Below are positions 1 to 12,000 of a DNA stretch of 64,000 nt, one piece after another. Under the pieces are notes generated by a model. That model made no database searches, was not told the DNA's origin, and was given only the letters and a program-made list of their open reading frames with translations. The position numbers and the translations under genes are program-made. The stretch's first letter is position 1. Each line of letters opens with the position of its first letter. The DNA is taken from NCBI RefSeq assembly GCF_009846885.1, contig NZ_WUWM01000005.1:1-64000 (forward strand). The letters run 5' to 3'. Source of the DNA: Paenibacillus puerhi (GTDB lineage: Bacteria > Bacillota > Bacilli > Paenibacillales > NBRC-103111).

Positions 1-10
1 AACATGAAAA

Positions 11-66
11 AGATCGCTCTCCACCTGGATAAACAGGTTCAATGAGGAGGGCGATCTCTTTTTTTT
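11..66 (+). terminator. Intrinsic terminator of a gene left of the window
   Basis: A 12-bp stem (11-22 pairs with 46-57, one G-T wobble) is followed by an eight-T run at 59-66. The loop holds a second short stem (23-27 with 34-38). It would end transcription of a gene that lies outside the window. Confidence 0.85.
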
Positions 67-128
67 GAAAAATAATCCTTTAAAAAATGAGCTATCCAGC
101 TAACACTAGGGGTTTCTCGTCAATCTGG

Positions 129-164
129 CGGAAAGGACCGGTAACGGTTCCTTTCCGTTTTTTT
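129..164 (+). terminator. Second intrinsic terminator in tandem
   Basis: The arms at 129-137 and 149-157 are perfectly complementary over 9 bp, with further pairing inside. A seven-T run follows at 158-164. No coding region was seen between this and the preceding terminator, so it looks like a back-up terminator, or one serving a short untranslated transcript. Confidence 0.75.
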
Positions 165-515
165 GTGCTGTCAGTAAGCCGTCAGAATAGCTTGCTATAC
201 TGGACAGAGCGAATAGTCCTATTTATCTATACAGGCAGGGGGGGCTTTACGGATTCATGTGAATAAAGCGGTAGAATCGACATTTTTTTTATAATCTGGC
301 CGTACTAGCCGGTATGTTCCCATAGTTTTTTCCAAATGTTTAGAATTTGTTTAGAGGCAATTGTTTATAATGCAGGAAAGCTTGATTGGAATGATAGCAA
401 CCGACCGATTAAGGGGGTTCTAGAGATGCGGTGATTCGACAAATCTGGAAACAAAGCGACAGACGAAATCATCCTTAGTATTTTGCTTATAAGACTTTAG
501 AAGGGGGTACTGTTC
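165..515 (+). promoter_or_regulatory. Promoter and long leader of the giant surface-protein genes
   Basis: This 350-base stretch has no convincing gene. A consensus -10 box TATAAT lies at 366-371, about 145 bases before the TTG start of the next gene. No good -35 box was found at the normal distance, so the promoter may need an activator. The resulting leader of about 138 bases contains a purine-rich AAGGGGG at 411-417 followed by ATG CGG TGA at 426, and an overlapping 15-codon reading frame from GTG 431 to TAG 478. Whether either is translated cannot be told from sequence. The ribosome binding site AAGGGGG of the real gene is at 501-507. Confidence 0.5.
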
Positions 516-3500
516 TTGATTAAGAACGGTTTTGCGTCCAAGTGGACTTCGGCAGCTTTAATCTTATGCCTGGTTGTTTCGTTGTTCCCCGTCGTGGGGC
601 TGGACGAAGCGTATGGAGCGGAGAGCTCCAAAGATCAGCCCATATTTCTCGATGGCACCCGGATTGGCAATGCCTCCACGAAGCTGGAGGATGTGGGCAA
701 TGCGTTCCGTAACTTCAATGTAAGCGGCTCGGGCTTTGCAGGCTCTCCGGGTTTCGTACAAACCGAAACCGATAAGGATATGCGGATTTATGCGGATGGG
801 GGAATGAGATCGACCGGCGATTGGGCTACGGTTCAATTTGAAATCCGAGTCAAGGACAACCCGCTGCTAAGGGAGATGGCCGCAGGCGGAACCGCGGAGA
901 TTGTGGTCGGCTGGGATCGATTGATCTATGATTCGGGTTTATTCTGGACAGCGGCTTCAGCTGCCTCCTTTCGTGTAGATAACGTGGAGCTTTTAGGCGG
1001 TCACAGCGGGGGAGGAACGATCGGCCACCGAGAAAAAACGGGAACGTTCCATGCCAACTCTGTCATTCATATCGGCGCCTTTGTAGAGGACGAGGATGCC
1101 GGCATTGACGGGCTGTTCATCAAATTCCAGGACAAGGTCCGCCCCGAGCTGAGCAGCTATACGTTTACGGGCAGCGGAGTAGAACGAAAGAACAAGAAGG
1201 GTGAGTACGAGCTGTTCGCCAAGGCGAAGGAAACCGTCTCGCTTTCCTACAATTTCAGCAAAGCGGTCAGACCCTCCGTTCTAGCAGCGGATGCCCAGCT
1301 TCATGACTTCTTCCTTCGTCACCCGTTGTACGTGACGCCTTCGGACGACCTGCTGCCGACGCGCGGGCAGGAGCAGTACATGATGAACAAGTCCTACAAG
1401 TCCTCCGATTTCACAGGCAAATTTTTGGACACGCCTCTCCGGCAGAGCATTACTTATACGTATACCGCCGCCAAGTTCCATCATAGCGGGAATAGGCCGG
1501 TGGAGCCCCGGATCAAAGCGACGGATCAGGCTCCCGACGTTAATCGGGGACTTATCGATCTGAGTCTGGAAGAGAAGCTCAATCAGGTGGTTCTGGTGGA
1601 TGCGGCGGGGAATGCGGCCAAGACAATCGGAGCAACGGTTCCCGGCAGCAACTCCAGTTTGGAGCAGGTAAAGGGCAAGGCCGTGCCTAACCCGTTCGAC
1701 TTCAACAAAGGCGGTTACCGGGTCATCATTGACGCCGTAGCTCCCAAATATTCGAAGTCGGGCAACGGGATCCAGCCGGAGATCGTAACAGGCGCGACCG
1801 TGAACGATCAGGATGTTCTCGACTTTACGGTACAGTTCACGGAGGATGTGGTAGCCCGCGATGACCGAAACGGGAACCCGTTTGATCCGGCTAAGATGTA
1901 CCTGCTCTTCAATAACGGAATGAGAGCTTATTACTATGATGGCGATAACAATGCCAATCTGGGCTACGGTACGCCGAATGTAAGGTTCCGGATGGTCGTA
2001 CCGCCGGGCGTTCAAGTTGAAACTCCGCTGCTCAAGGCGATTGCCCTGACGCATGAACGCAAAGATAATTACCCGGACAGCAACTACCAGGCCAAGGATA
2101 AAAATGTCATTCAAGACTACGCCGGCAACCAACTGATTCAACCGGCCAATTACGAGGGACTGCACGAGGACATAGACCCGGAGAGAACGGAGCCTGCGCC
2201 TGCGGGCAGTGAACGGGGGGATTTCTCCAACGTGAACTCCAAGATCGACTGGGCCAAGCTGTCGGTCGATAATACGGCCCCTCTTATTGGCTTCCACTTT
2301 GAGAATGATGGAGCGACGGATGCCATATTCAAGAAGCGCGGTAAAATTACGATTGACGTCAACGATCCGCCGGTGGCGATACCGGTGCTCGACCCGGAGT
2401 ATCATCCCGTGACGAATTTCGAGCGGCCGAGCCGGGGCATCTATCGTCCGTCGAATATGACGGGACCGTCCTCGCCGGCGGTCGGACTGGTGTACTACAC
2501 CTGGACGAGAAGCGAAGCCAATCCGCTGGAAACGGATGAGCAGTACGCTGCGCTCAAGCGGTTTTCTCTAACGGCCAAGCAGCCCAGAGAAGAGTTATAC
2601 CCGGGTAAGTTTCCAGGTCTGAATCTAAGCGTCGCGAACAACAAAACCAATATGATCGCACCTCCGGCCGAAGCGTTCACAGCGGATGGCAGCGGTGTCT
2701 GGTATCTGCATGCCTGGACCGCCGACATGACATGGGATACGGCCCGGGAGCTGATGCAGTACAAGAAGATGAAGGAATATAAGAAGGAGCATCCCGATCA
2801 GTACAAGGCTTGGAAGGACGAATACCAAGGCTCCGAATCCGATAAGGAGTTTTATGCAGACAACAAGGCGCTGGCCGCTGTTGGGCAATATGACGATCTG
2901 AACGTATGGAAGCTGGAAGATTTCAAACATGCCGACTCGAACTGGACGCACAGCAGCAAACCCATACTGCTGGATAATCAGGCGCCTCAGATCAGCTTGT
3001 CGAATCTGGTCAACGACGGCTCGGCCAACGTCGAGGTGACGATGACGATCACCGATGCGCATAGCGGCCTGAAGGAAAGCTTCTATCAATGGGTAATGGA
3101 AGGAAGCGAGCTGCAGGACATCGACTGGAAGCCAGTCGTTCTCGTCGGAGGCAGCTTTATCAGCGGTACCCGCAACGAGGTTGCGGAGGATGGGAGCTAC
3201 CGTCTTTATGTGAAGGCGGTCGACCTGCTCGGCAATGAATCGCCCGTCACGTCAAGCGTGGCAGCCACGGTCAATTCCAAGGCGCTAGTCACGGGAAGCT
3301 TCTCGGAAAGCGACGGGAAAAGCTATCTGCAAAGCCATGACGTCACGTTCTATCTAAACAATCCGCAGACATTGAACGTAACTTCCGTTACCTATTCGAC
3401 CTATGCCCGGACGGTAACGGGATCGACTTACGGAGCCATGGCGCTTATGCTGGCCGACCCCTACCAGGTCAGCTCTGCCTACAGCTACAGCTCGGCCCGG

Positions 3501-5969
3501 CCGGACGCCAGCGAGTACAGGCAGCTGGAAGGGACGGCAGGCTCCGCAGGAGGCTATGCCTACATCGTGCCAGCGGACCCTGCGCTGAACGGCAAGCAGT
3601 ATCTGCATATTACCGTGAAGGAAACGGCAGCCGACCGCTATTATTATTTTCTGCAATCCTATTTGTTCGACAATACGCCTCCGAAGGTAGTATTCAGCAC
3701 GGACGAGGATTTGTATCCGAGAGCCAGACAAGAGGTTCAATTCGCAGCCCGCGATGAGCTTAATGAGCTTGCCTTCAGCAAGTATCAATGGGTGAAGCAG
3801 GGCGATGCGCCTCCGGATGCGAGCTCGTTGGCGTGGAAGGTGCTGGCTGACGGTGAACGTTATGCCGTGATCGATGCGGCCGGACTGAATCCAGGAGAAT
3901 CGGCAGACTACAAGCTGTATGTGTATGCCCGGGACATGGCCGGCAATGAGGCGGTTACCGCGAGCAGCGGCTATTTCAAAGTTTCCAAGCCTGTGATTCA
4001 GCCTCCGGCCGATGCCAAATCCGACCTCCTCTACGTGTTCGGGGACCGGGAAGAGGGCTATACGGCTATCATTCAGCTCAGCCTCGATGTGCTGGACAAA
4101 GCCGGTTATGAATATTCCGTCTCGCCGGACTTCGGCAAGAGCTGGATCAGATGGAAGCCTTACACGAACTATGTTGCGATCAAGGTTCCTGCGGGCAACG
4201 TGCAGAACGGACAAATTCTGGTCCGGTATAAAACAGGACCCCAGTCCGATGGCAGCGAGGGTACGATCGGTGCGGCCAAGCCCCTCGATACGGCAAAAGT
4301 ATCTCCGGTAGAACCGGTTTACGCACTTGTGACGCTTGGCACGACAAGTCCTGTCAGTACGGTTACGGGAGTCGATATCGATATCGCCGCTCCGCTTGGC
4401 ATCAAGGTGGTTCCTTCGGCCGTCAATCCTTCCCCGCTTGAACGAAGCGGAAACAGCTTCCACGTCAAAGCGAACGGGTACTATTCCTTTGACCTGACGG
4501 ATACGAGCAACCCGGATCGCAAAGCGACGCTGTACGCGGTTGTCAGCAATATCGACAGCACTCCGCCGACAGGCAGGGTAGAGAGAGTGCTGGCCGAGCA
4601 AGACATCACGAGCGGCAACGTGATCGTGAAGCTGAAGCCGTCCGAACCGGTGCGCATTACGAATAATAATGGAAGCAATACGTACACGTTCAAGGAAAAC
4701 GGCACCTTCGCCTTCGAGTTTCTGGATGAAGCGGGCAACAGCGGCACAGCCTCCTATACCGTGAATTCGATTGATCGGGAAGGGCCGAAAGCGATCGTCA
4801 CTCGTTCTTATACGAAGTCTGACGGAACGGAATATGCAACCTTCGAGTCGGGAGGCATCCTCTATGCAGCGGGAGTCACGCTGACGGTGGAGAGACCTTC
4901 CAAAGACGATAAAGAAATTTTCGTGCCGACCGGATCCACCATCTACATGACCGATAACGGTACGGCTGAATTTATGGTATACGACAAGCTGGGGAATATG
5001 ACGCTTGTGAGGGAAGCCGTCACGAATTTGATCGGCGCTCCGCCTCAGGCCGACGCCATACAGTATACGCTGATCGACGAGGCGGGCCATCCTGTTCCCG
5101 AAAGCAGCAAGGTGCTGATCAACGGGCAGCTGTATGCCAAAGGGAAGATGCAAGTGGCCGTAAGCGGCCAAACGTCTGCGCCGAACCAGGTATTCGAAGG
5201 AACAGCACCTTCCAAGGATGCGGAGGAAAACTACACGAATTTGAGAAGCCAGCCGGACGGCAGCTTCGTCGTAACGCGTACTTTCTCCGCAGATGGCTCC
5301 ATCGTGATCGCCATATCCGATTTGCTCGGCAATATCAATAAGATCCCGGTCACGGTAAAGGGACTGGATAACAAGGCGCCGGAGATTACGCTGCATGCAC
5401 CGACGGTAGGCATAGCCCGGAACAAGCCTGACTTCGACTTTGCCAAAGACTTGGGCGGCTACACCGTTCGCGATAACGTATCAGCTTCCGAAAACATCCA
5501 GGTCACGATCAGCGGGCTCGATCTCGCCAAGGCAGGCCGTCAAAACGTTACTTACCGCGCGACCGATCAGGTCGGTAATGTCGCAACGGTCGTGCAGGAG
5601 GTCGTCGTGGTTGACACCGATGGCATGCTGATCTTCGGCAACGATCAATTGATCTCGGCTTCCAGCGCAGAGTCGGCTCTCTTCGATCGGAGCACGCTAA
5701 GCTTCAAGATTACCGGGTTTAACCGGATGAAAATAGGCAGTCAGGGTCAGGAGCAGGTTAACGAAAGAGGTACTTTCGATCTGTTCTACTACTCCGGTCT
5801 GTTCCGTGAAGGCCAGATGAAGACGATCGCTTCGAAGCTGACCTATGATGAGCTGGTAAACCGCGACTTCCAGGTAACCTTCCCGAAAGCCGGCTGGTAC
5901 ACCTTGATCGTCAGAAGCCAGGAACGGGAGCGCGAGTATGCAACGTTCTTCATTAGCAAAAAGGATTAA
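516..5969 (+). CDS. Giant exported protein with repeated Ig-like modules
   Basis: This is an 1817-residue exported protein. The TTG start at 516 is chosen because AAGGGGG lies 8 bases upstream and because it gives a clean signal peptide: basic N-terminus, hydrophobic core at about residues 12-28, AYGA cleavage site near 36. The body carries repeated phrases typical of bacterial Ig-like or fibronectin-like beta sandwiches, such as VDNTAP, LLDNQAP, FDNTPP, IDSTPP and DNKAP, each opening a module, with AGN-type loops (DEAGNSG, DQVGNVA). An RGD tripeptide occurs near residue 566. No SLH domain, LPXTG motif or catalytic motif is visible, so attachment to the cell, if any, must be through partners. 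The next gene follows after 33 bases, which suggests one operon. The role is probably structural or adhesive, but this is inference. Confidence 0.85.
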   Translation: MIKNGFASKWTSAALILCLVVSLFPVVGLDEAYGAESSKDQPIFLDGTRIGNASTKLEDVGNAFRNFNVSGSGFAGSPGFVQTETDKDMRIYADGGMRSTGDWATVQFEIRVKDNPLLREMAAGGTAEIVVGWDRLIYDSGLFWTAASAASFRVDNVELLGGHSGGGTIGHREKTGTFHANSVIHIGAFVEDEDAGIDGLFIKFQDKVRPELSSYTFTGSGVERKNKKGEYELFAKAKETVSLSYNFSKAVRPSVLAADAQLHDFFLRHPLYVTPSDDLLPTRGQEQYMMNKSYKSSDFTGKFLDTPLRQSITYTYTAAKFHHSGNRPVEPRIKATDQAPDVNRGLIDLSLEEKLNQVVLVDAAGNAAKTIGATVPGSNSSLEQVKGKAVPNPFDFNKGGYRVIIDAVAPKYSKSGNGIQPEIVTGATVNDQDVLDFTVQFTEDVVARDDRNGNPFDPAKMYLLFNNGMRAYYYDGDNNANLGYGTPNVRFRMVVPPGVQVETPLLKAIALTHERKDNYPDSNYQAKDKNVIQDYAGNQLIQPANYEGLHEDIDPERTEPAPAGSERGDFSNVNSKIDWAKLSVDNTAPLIGFHFENDGATDAIFKKRGKITIDVNDPPVAIPVLDPEYHPVTNFERPSRGIYRPSNMTGPSSPAVGLVYYTWTRSEANPLETDEQYAALKRFSLTAKQPREELYPGKFPGLNLSVANNKTNMIAPPAEAFTADGSGVWYLHAWTADMTWDTARELMQYKKMKEYKKEHPDQYKAWKDEYQGSESDKEFYADNKALAAVGQYDDLNVWKLEDFKHADSNWTHSSKPILLDNQAPQISLSNLVNDGSANVEVTMTITDAHSGLKESFYQWVMEGSELQDIDWKPVVLVGGSFISGTRNEVAEDGSYRLYVKAVDLLGNESPVTSSVAATVNSKALVTGSFSESDGKSYLQSHDVTFYLNNPQTLNVTSVTYSTYARTVTGSTYGAMALMLADPYQVSSAYSYSSARPDASEYRQLEGTAGSAGGYAYIVPADPALNGKQYLHITVKETAADRYYYFLQSYLFDNTPPKVVFSTDEDLYPRARQEVQFAARDELNELAFSKYQWVKQGDAPPDASSLAWKVLADGERYAVIDAAGLNPGESADYKLYVYARDMAGNEAVTASSGYFKVSKPVIQPPADAKSDLLYVFGDREEGYTAIIQLSLDVLDKAGYEYSVSPDFGKSWIRWKPYTNYVAIKVPAGNVQNGQILVRYKTGPQSDGSEGTIGAAKPLDTAKVSPVEPVYALVTLGTTSPVSTVTGVDIDIAAPLGIKVVPSAVNPSPLERSGNSFHVKANGYYSFDLTDTSNPDRKATLYAVVSNIDSTPPTGRVERVLAEQDITSGNVIVKLKPSEPVRITNNNGSNTYTFKENGTFAFEFLDEAGNSGTASYTVNSIDREGPKAIVTRSYTKSDGTEYATFESGGILYAAGVTLTVERPSKDDKEIFVPTGSTIYMTDNGTAEFMVYDKLGNMTLVREAVTNLIGAPPQADAIQYTLIDEAGHPVPESSKVLINGQLYAKGKMQVAVSGQTSAPNQVFEGTAPSKDAEENYTNLRSQPDGSFVVTRTFSADGSIVIAISDLLGNINKIPVTVKGLDNKAPEITLHAPTVGIARNKPDFDFAKDLGGYTVRDNVSASENIQVTISGLDLAKAGRQNVTYRATDQVGNVATVVQEVVVVDTDGMLIFGNDQLISASSAESALFDRSTLSFKITGFNRMKIGSQGQEQVNERGTFDLFYYSGLFREGQMKTIASKLTYDELVNRDFQVTFPKAGWYTLIVRSQEREREYATFFISKKD

Positions 5970-6002
5970 TCTTTCTCATCCATATAGACAGGAGGCACTC
6001 AT

Positions 6003-9000
6003 GTGAAGCTGTTCAAGAGAACGCTTATGACCGTGCTGGCACTGCTTTTACTGCTCAGTACGTTCACTCAGGCGACTTCGGCTCTCGCTGCCGTGATGTC
6101 ACAGCCGAAAGTGACGGTGCTGGAAAACAAGTTCATAAAAATAACGGTGGACAACCAAACCGGACGTTTTGGAATCCGTACCGTAGACGGTCAGCCAATC
6201 CGCAAGCAAGACGACAATGTCAATATGCTGTTCCGTGGAGACGACCCGGACACTTCGTTCACCAGCTTCCGGATTGACGGGACCGACTATATTTTCGGTA
6301 ATCCGTACAAATTCGGGGCAGATTTCTTCTCGGAAATCACGTCTCCGCAAATTGTGGAAAACAGCAACGGGACCAAGCAGATTGAGACGGTCTGGACGAT
6401 CAAGGGCGTCGCCATCAAGCAGATTCTGATGCTGTACGCGAATACGGAAGATAAGCTGAATGCCGGGAATGTCAACATTCGATATGAGGTGCTGAACAAC
6501 AGCGGCGCCCAGGTCGAGATGGGAACCCGTATTCTGCTCGATACGCAGGTGGCGGGCAATGACGGGCCGCAGTTCCAGATCGGGACCGGCTACCGCGTTC
6601 CGCTGATGGTGGAGCGCAAGCTTGTCCACAACCCCGAGGATGATCCGAATATTTCGGAGGAAGACCGGCTTTATTACAAAATCCCTCCCTATTGGGTGAT
6701 GAGAGATAAGTTTGACTTGACCAATCCGCTTGCGACCAATGTGGTCGCATACGGCTTCAACAATATCTATGAGGGCAATATCCGGCTGGTCGATGAGATG
6801 ATCGTCGGCCACTGGAACGGCCTTGCGAATACCAAATGGGATTACACGCCGAACGGCAATCTGGATTTTACCCGCGACACTAACGACTACGGCACGGCCG
6901 ATTCCGCGGTCGCCTTCTACTGGCAGCCGAAAGCGCTGGACAACAAGGCGGTGCAAACGTTCGAGACGGTGTACGGACTCGGTGAAATTATTGAACCGGA
7001 TAAAGTGTTCTCCATTCGCTTCATGGACCCTCCGCAGCAGCTCGGAACGAATGCGGATAATAGCGCTTATGAGGGCGAAGGCATCTTCGAGATTACGGCC
7101 GAGATCGAGAACCTGGCGATGTTCCATATGGAGCATAGCGAAGTGACAGCCCAGCTTTCCCTGGAAAGCGGACTGAACTTCGTCAGGCGTGATGAAAAAT
7201 CGGGCGAGCCCGCCAGGGACGCTTCCGGCCAACCGATCATCGAAGCCTACCGCAGCAAGGAGTTTACGTACCGCAAACAGGCAACTAAGGAAGAGGCGGA
7301 AAACGGCATATTACCGAAATACAAGCCCGGCGATACGCTCTCCGTTAGCTTCCTTGTACAAGCCAAGGGCCGGCCGTGGCCGACCTCCAAGCAATATATG
7401 CTGACAGCTAAAAGTCCGGAGACCGTCAAGGAGATCGAAGGTATCCAGGATGAAGGACTGAAGGCCCAATATGAATCCAGCAAGGGCAACTTCGTGCTGC
7501 TGCCTGCGATAGGACAAGCTTCCCCGACCTATGTATATGGGTTGGCGCCTAAGGAGCTGTACAGCACGGACGTCAAGTATATTACGGTCAATATGACCAA
7601 TATTGAGGCGTACACGGCAGGCAATGCCCAGGTTCCGCCTAACTTTGATCTTTATCTCAAGGAAAAGGCGACAGGCAAGCGGTATAAGGTGCCAGTGAAG
7701 GATTCTGTCATCATGCAGCCGGCGGATGACGGCTTCTCGGGGGATATGCGCATCACCTACCGGGGAGGAGATCTGGTCGACGATAAGGGCCAGGTTATGC
7801 AGTCGGGTCTCGGGCCGGAGCTGCCGCTTGGCGAGTACCAGGTGGAGATCGATTTTAACGGCGATACGGGCGGCGATGCAGAAATTGCCGCGATGTACGA
7901 CGTCATAACCAAGCAAACGTTTAAGGTTACGAACAATCAGGAATCCCGGATCCGCGAGGCCGGCTTGATGGCCGTATACAAGCAGTATGTGGATCTGAGC
8001 AGCGTGACCTCTGCAACGAACGGGAGATACCTGGATGAGATCAATGAGGCATTTCCCGGAAGGGCGTTTCAATCGGGGGCGTTGCTCAACGACGCTGTAA
8101 AAGCTTTGAAGGAAATAAAAAGGGATATCGTCGGTCCGGGAAGCAAGCTGCTGGATCCTAAATTCAAACTAGATGAATTTACTTCGGAGCAATCCTTAAA
8201 GAAGGTTCCTGCTTACCAGTACAGGCTGTTTGAATCCGAGAAGGAAATGACGGATTTCTTTAAGGAAAAAGATGCGAATGACAATTTCATTCGCACCAAG
8301 CTTGTCGATATCCGCGGGATGATCAAGGAGGTCGGGACAGGCGACGACAAGCAGGTCATCGTCGATACGAAAACCGAGCCTGCCCTGATCAACGAAGCGG
8401 TCGCCTATAAGGGCAAGGATATGGTTTTTGTCCGGGGCAAGCTGGATATCTTCGATATACCGAAGAAAATATCCGGTTATGATAAGATACCTTTCCTTGA
8501 TTCCTTATTTGTGAAGGGTGAAGGGAAATTAAGCGTTGCGAACAGCGGCTTCGTCTTCTACTCCGGGGAATGGACGCTTGATTTCTTCAACGGCTTTGAG
8601 AAGGAACTGGCGCCAAGCCTGACGGATAGCAGCCATGAAATATTCCCGGATGAAGACAACCCGGAGGATGACAGCCTCAACGGTACCATAAGCTGGGCGA
8701 CAGGCGCGCTCGGGGACCGGCTGAATCCGGTGCGGCAGCTGATGCTGACCCATGTTTATTTCAACAAACATAGCCTGTTTGCCGCTCCCGGATTTATGGT
8801 TGGCGGCTTCGGCTTCACGTTCAACGATTTCATCCTGCGTCCCGGCGGCATTTCCTTCGGCGGCAAGCTGTCGATGAAGATCGTCGACGGGGAAGTCCGG
8901 AATGTCGTCTTTAACGATAAAGGCTTTGTAGGGGTCGACGCTCAGTTGAAGTTCGATCTTGGCAAGGACCTCGGATTGTTTGAGTCGAAGAAGAAGGAAA

Positions 9001-12000
9001 AGGATGAGAAGAAGAAAGGCGAAAGCAAGGCAAGCGGAGAGCTCACGGTCATCCATTATGTGCAGTCTGTGCCCAATGTGTCCAATCGATACGGGATCAG
9101 CTTCAAAGCGGACGTCAAGGGTAAATTCGAGGTTCAGGCCGAGCTTGCCTTCAAGCAGGTAAGGGATGGCCGTGTGCTGCCGGATGTGGTGGCATTCGGT
9201 ACGACCTTGGGGAAACCGGGTGTTCTGATTACAGGCGCCACTTATTTGTCGGCCGTACGAGGAGCCGTTCGCGAGCTGGCCGATACGATCGCCGGGGGAA
9301 CGAAGGATGAGCCGTTTCCGCTCGTGATTCAAGCTGGAGTCGAAGCGCGGTTCGGCGTGCAGCCCGTCTTCCTGATCGGGAATGTCGACATGACCGTGAA
9401 GCGGTCTGGACTCGCGATTCTGGGTAAGCTGGACCTGTCAACCAATCCGGACGGCGACAAGAAGATCAACATGGTCACCAAGGCGCTGCTGGAGGCTCAG
9501 TGGTTCCAGCCCTGGTTCGTCAGAGTGGAAGCGGAGATCGATATCGGCGGCTGGGGCGTCATTATGGGGAAAGCCGGTATATTCGTCGGTCAAAATCTGG
9601 AGAAGGGCCGCATCGACTTCGAAGGCTATATCGGAGCCAGGCTGCAGATTCCAAACGGCGTTCCGGTAGTCGGCGGCATGCCGTTGTCCAGCGTGTTCCT
9701 GGGTCTGAACAATGACAAGGTTTGGGGCAGTGTAGGCATTCTGTTTATCTCGCTCGGCATCACGTATTACTGGGGCGGAGGCGTGGAGTTCGGCACCTCG
9801 CAGGAGGACCTGCCTGAAGGCTTCGCGCACTTGCTGATTGAAGATCCCGAGAAGGGACCGCAGCTGATGGTTATCGGCCAGGGGATGAGCACGGTCGCCA
9901 CGTCATGGATCGATGCGGAGAAGGATAATCACGAGATTGTTTACAGGGATATTTCCGAAGGCGTCAAATTGGTGGAAAACAGCGCGATGGAGGCCGGTAT
10001 CGGCGGCATTCACGTGAAGGATGGAGGACGTACCCATCAGGTTCCGATGGGAGGCGTGTCGGGCAATGCCATTATCGAGTTCGAGTACGACGAAGCGGAA
10101 GTGCCTGCCGTTACGTTGAAGGATAAGAGCGGAGCTTTGTATCCGGTGATGTTCGATAATACGAACACGAATCCGGCGGCCAACGCCTTTACTCAGTTCA
10201 TTCCGGCCGATCAATCGTCGACAAAGGCCGATGTTCGCAAGGCGTACATCATCATTCCGCAAGCGAAAGCGCAAGAGGGCGGAACCTGGACGCTTACCTC
10301 GATGAAGCCGGTGGCCTCCAGGCTGCTCAACGTACCGATGACGGCGGACCTCAAGCAGGTGGGAATTGCAGCCCACGGTACGGATCCGAATAAATTTACC
10401 GCCTCGTGGCAGGTAGAGAACGCCAGAAGCGGCGATACGATTGACCTGTATTTGACGAAGGATGCGGTCACCAGCGACACAACGGTGGTGAATGGTCAAC
10501 AGGTGCTGGATCCGGGCGAGCCCGGCGTACTGATCGCCAAAGAGGTGAGGGTCGATTCGGGCACGTTGAATGGAGCTATAACGAGCGGAGAGCTTGTAGT
10601 GGACGTCAGCGACGTGGAGCTGATGGGCAAGAGGGAGGATCTTCGCGGTCTCCTGCAGCAGGGCGATTACTACCTGCGCGCGGCGCTCAAGTCGTCGGCT
10701 TCGTTCAAAACGAAGACGTCCGCGGAAAGGTTCAGAATCGTTGATCCGCTGGCGCCAGGCGAGGTAGAAGACCTTCACATCGAGCCGGCAGGCAATGGGC
10801 TGTTCTCGGTATCCTTCCGGCCGGCGGCCAAGAAGCCGGGGCAGGAAGCGTCGGAGCATAGCTACGCTATATCCGCCATGCAGGAGACGAACGGCAAGCT
10901 GACGGCCTATCCGAATTTTGCCGAGCAGCTGTTTACCGAAGACGAGCTGAAGCCTTATTGGAAGGCAAACAGCGGCAAGTATGAAGGAATACTCGTTGGA
11001 GGATGGACGGAATTCTCGAACTCATCCGAGGTGAACACGACCGATCTTACGGGTCCGAAGCCTGCAGCCGACGAGAAGAAAACGTATCTGGGGCTGGAAG
11101 CGGGTCAACGTTACGTACTCAGCGTAGCATCTGCAACCCGGCGGGCGGAAGATCAAGCTGTCAGCGAAAAGTACCACTTTGCCGACAGTGTGAACAGCGT
11201 GAATACGCTGCTGCCTATACCGGCGGAGCCGAAGCTGGGTCTGGCGGCCGGAAGTTATCCGGATTACCTGGAGGTTCTGACGAATCAGACGAAGCCAACG
11301 ATTCATCTGTATGCCGATCAGTCCGATATCGAGGTCGAAGCTTTCTATAATGAGCAATCCATAGGAAAAACCGGGCTCGTGAATAACGGTTCGGTCAGTG
11401 AAGGGACAATCGCCTTTGACTCCTTCGAAACGGATGGTACGTTCGGGATTGAGCTGAGGGCGACGAATAAGCGGACGAAGGATCGGAAAGTAACGTTCAT
11501 GTATCTGAATGTTGATACGAGCGCTCCGATTCTGTACCTGGACGAGCCGACCAGCGGGCAACGAACGATCCATGACAAGGTGACCGTAGCGGGTACGACC
11601 TCGAAGGATGCGAAGCTGACCGTCTACGTGGATCAGGTTGCCGAAGGAACGGGCGTTAGTATTCCGGTTGCGGACAATGGCCGATTTGCCGGATCGGTGC
11701 CTGTCCTAGTGGACAAGCCGGACGCCGAGCTGATCTTCGTGGCCCGCGATGGCGCGGGGAACGAGAATCGAGCTTCGGTAGCGGTGTCGAGCGGCAGCTT
11801 CAAGGCGCCTGCGGCATTGGTGATCAAGAGAATCGATGCCTTAAAGCCTGGAGAGCAAGTCATCGTTGAGCCATTCTTGAAGATGCGGCAAGGGAAAGAT
11901 AAAGACGGCAAGGCAATTTACGTTGAGGTGCCAATGACGCCGGAGCAGTCCCAGCGTGTCGCTTACTCGGTCAGCAGCGGTGACGCTGTAGGCATCCGGG

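Noticed and set aside
431..478. A 15-codon leader peptide before the first giant gene
   Set aside because: The purine tract is 14 bases from the GTG, and no regulatory codon run or antiterminator structure was seen. It is mentioned only in the leader entry.
1281..2405. Long minus-strand open frame (374 codons) opposite the first giant gene
   Set aside because: It has no signal, no ribosome binding site and a composition rich in Arg, His and Ile typical of an antisense shadow of a GC-biased gene. Similar shadows occur opposite most long genes here (for example 3354-5396, 17035-18468 and 20845-22200).
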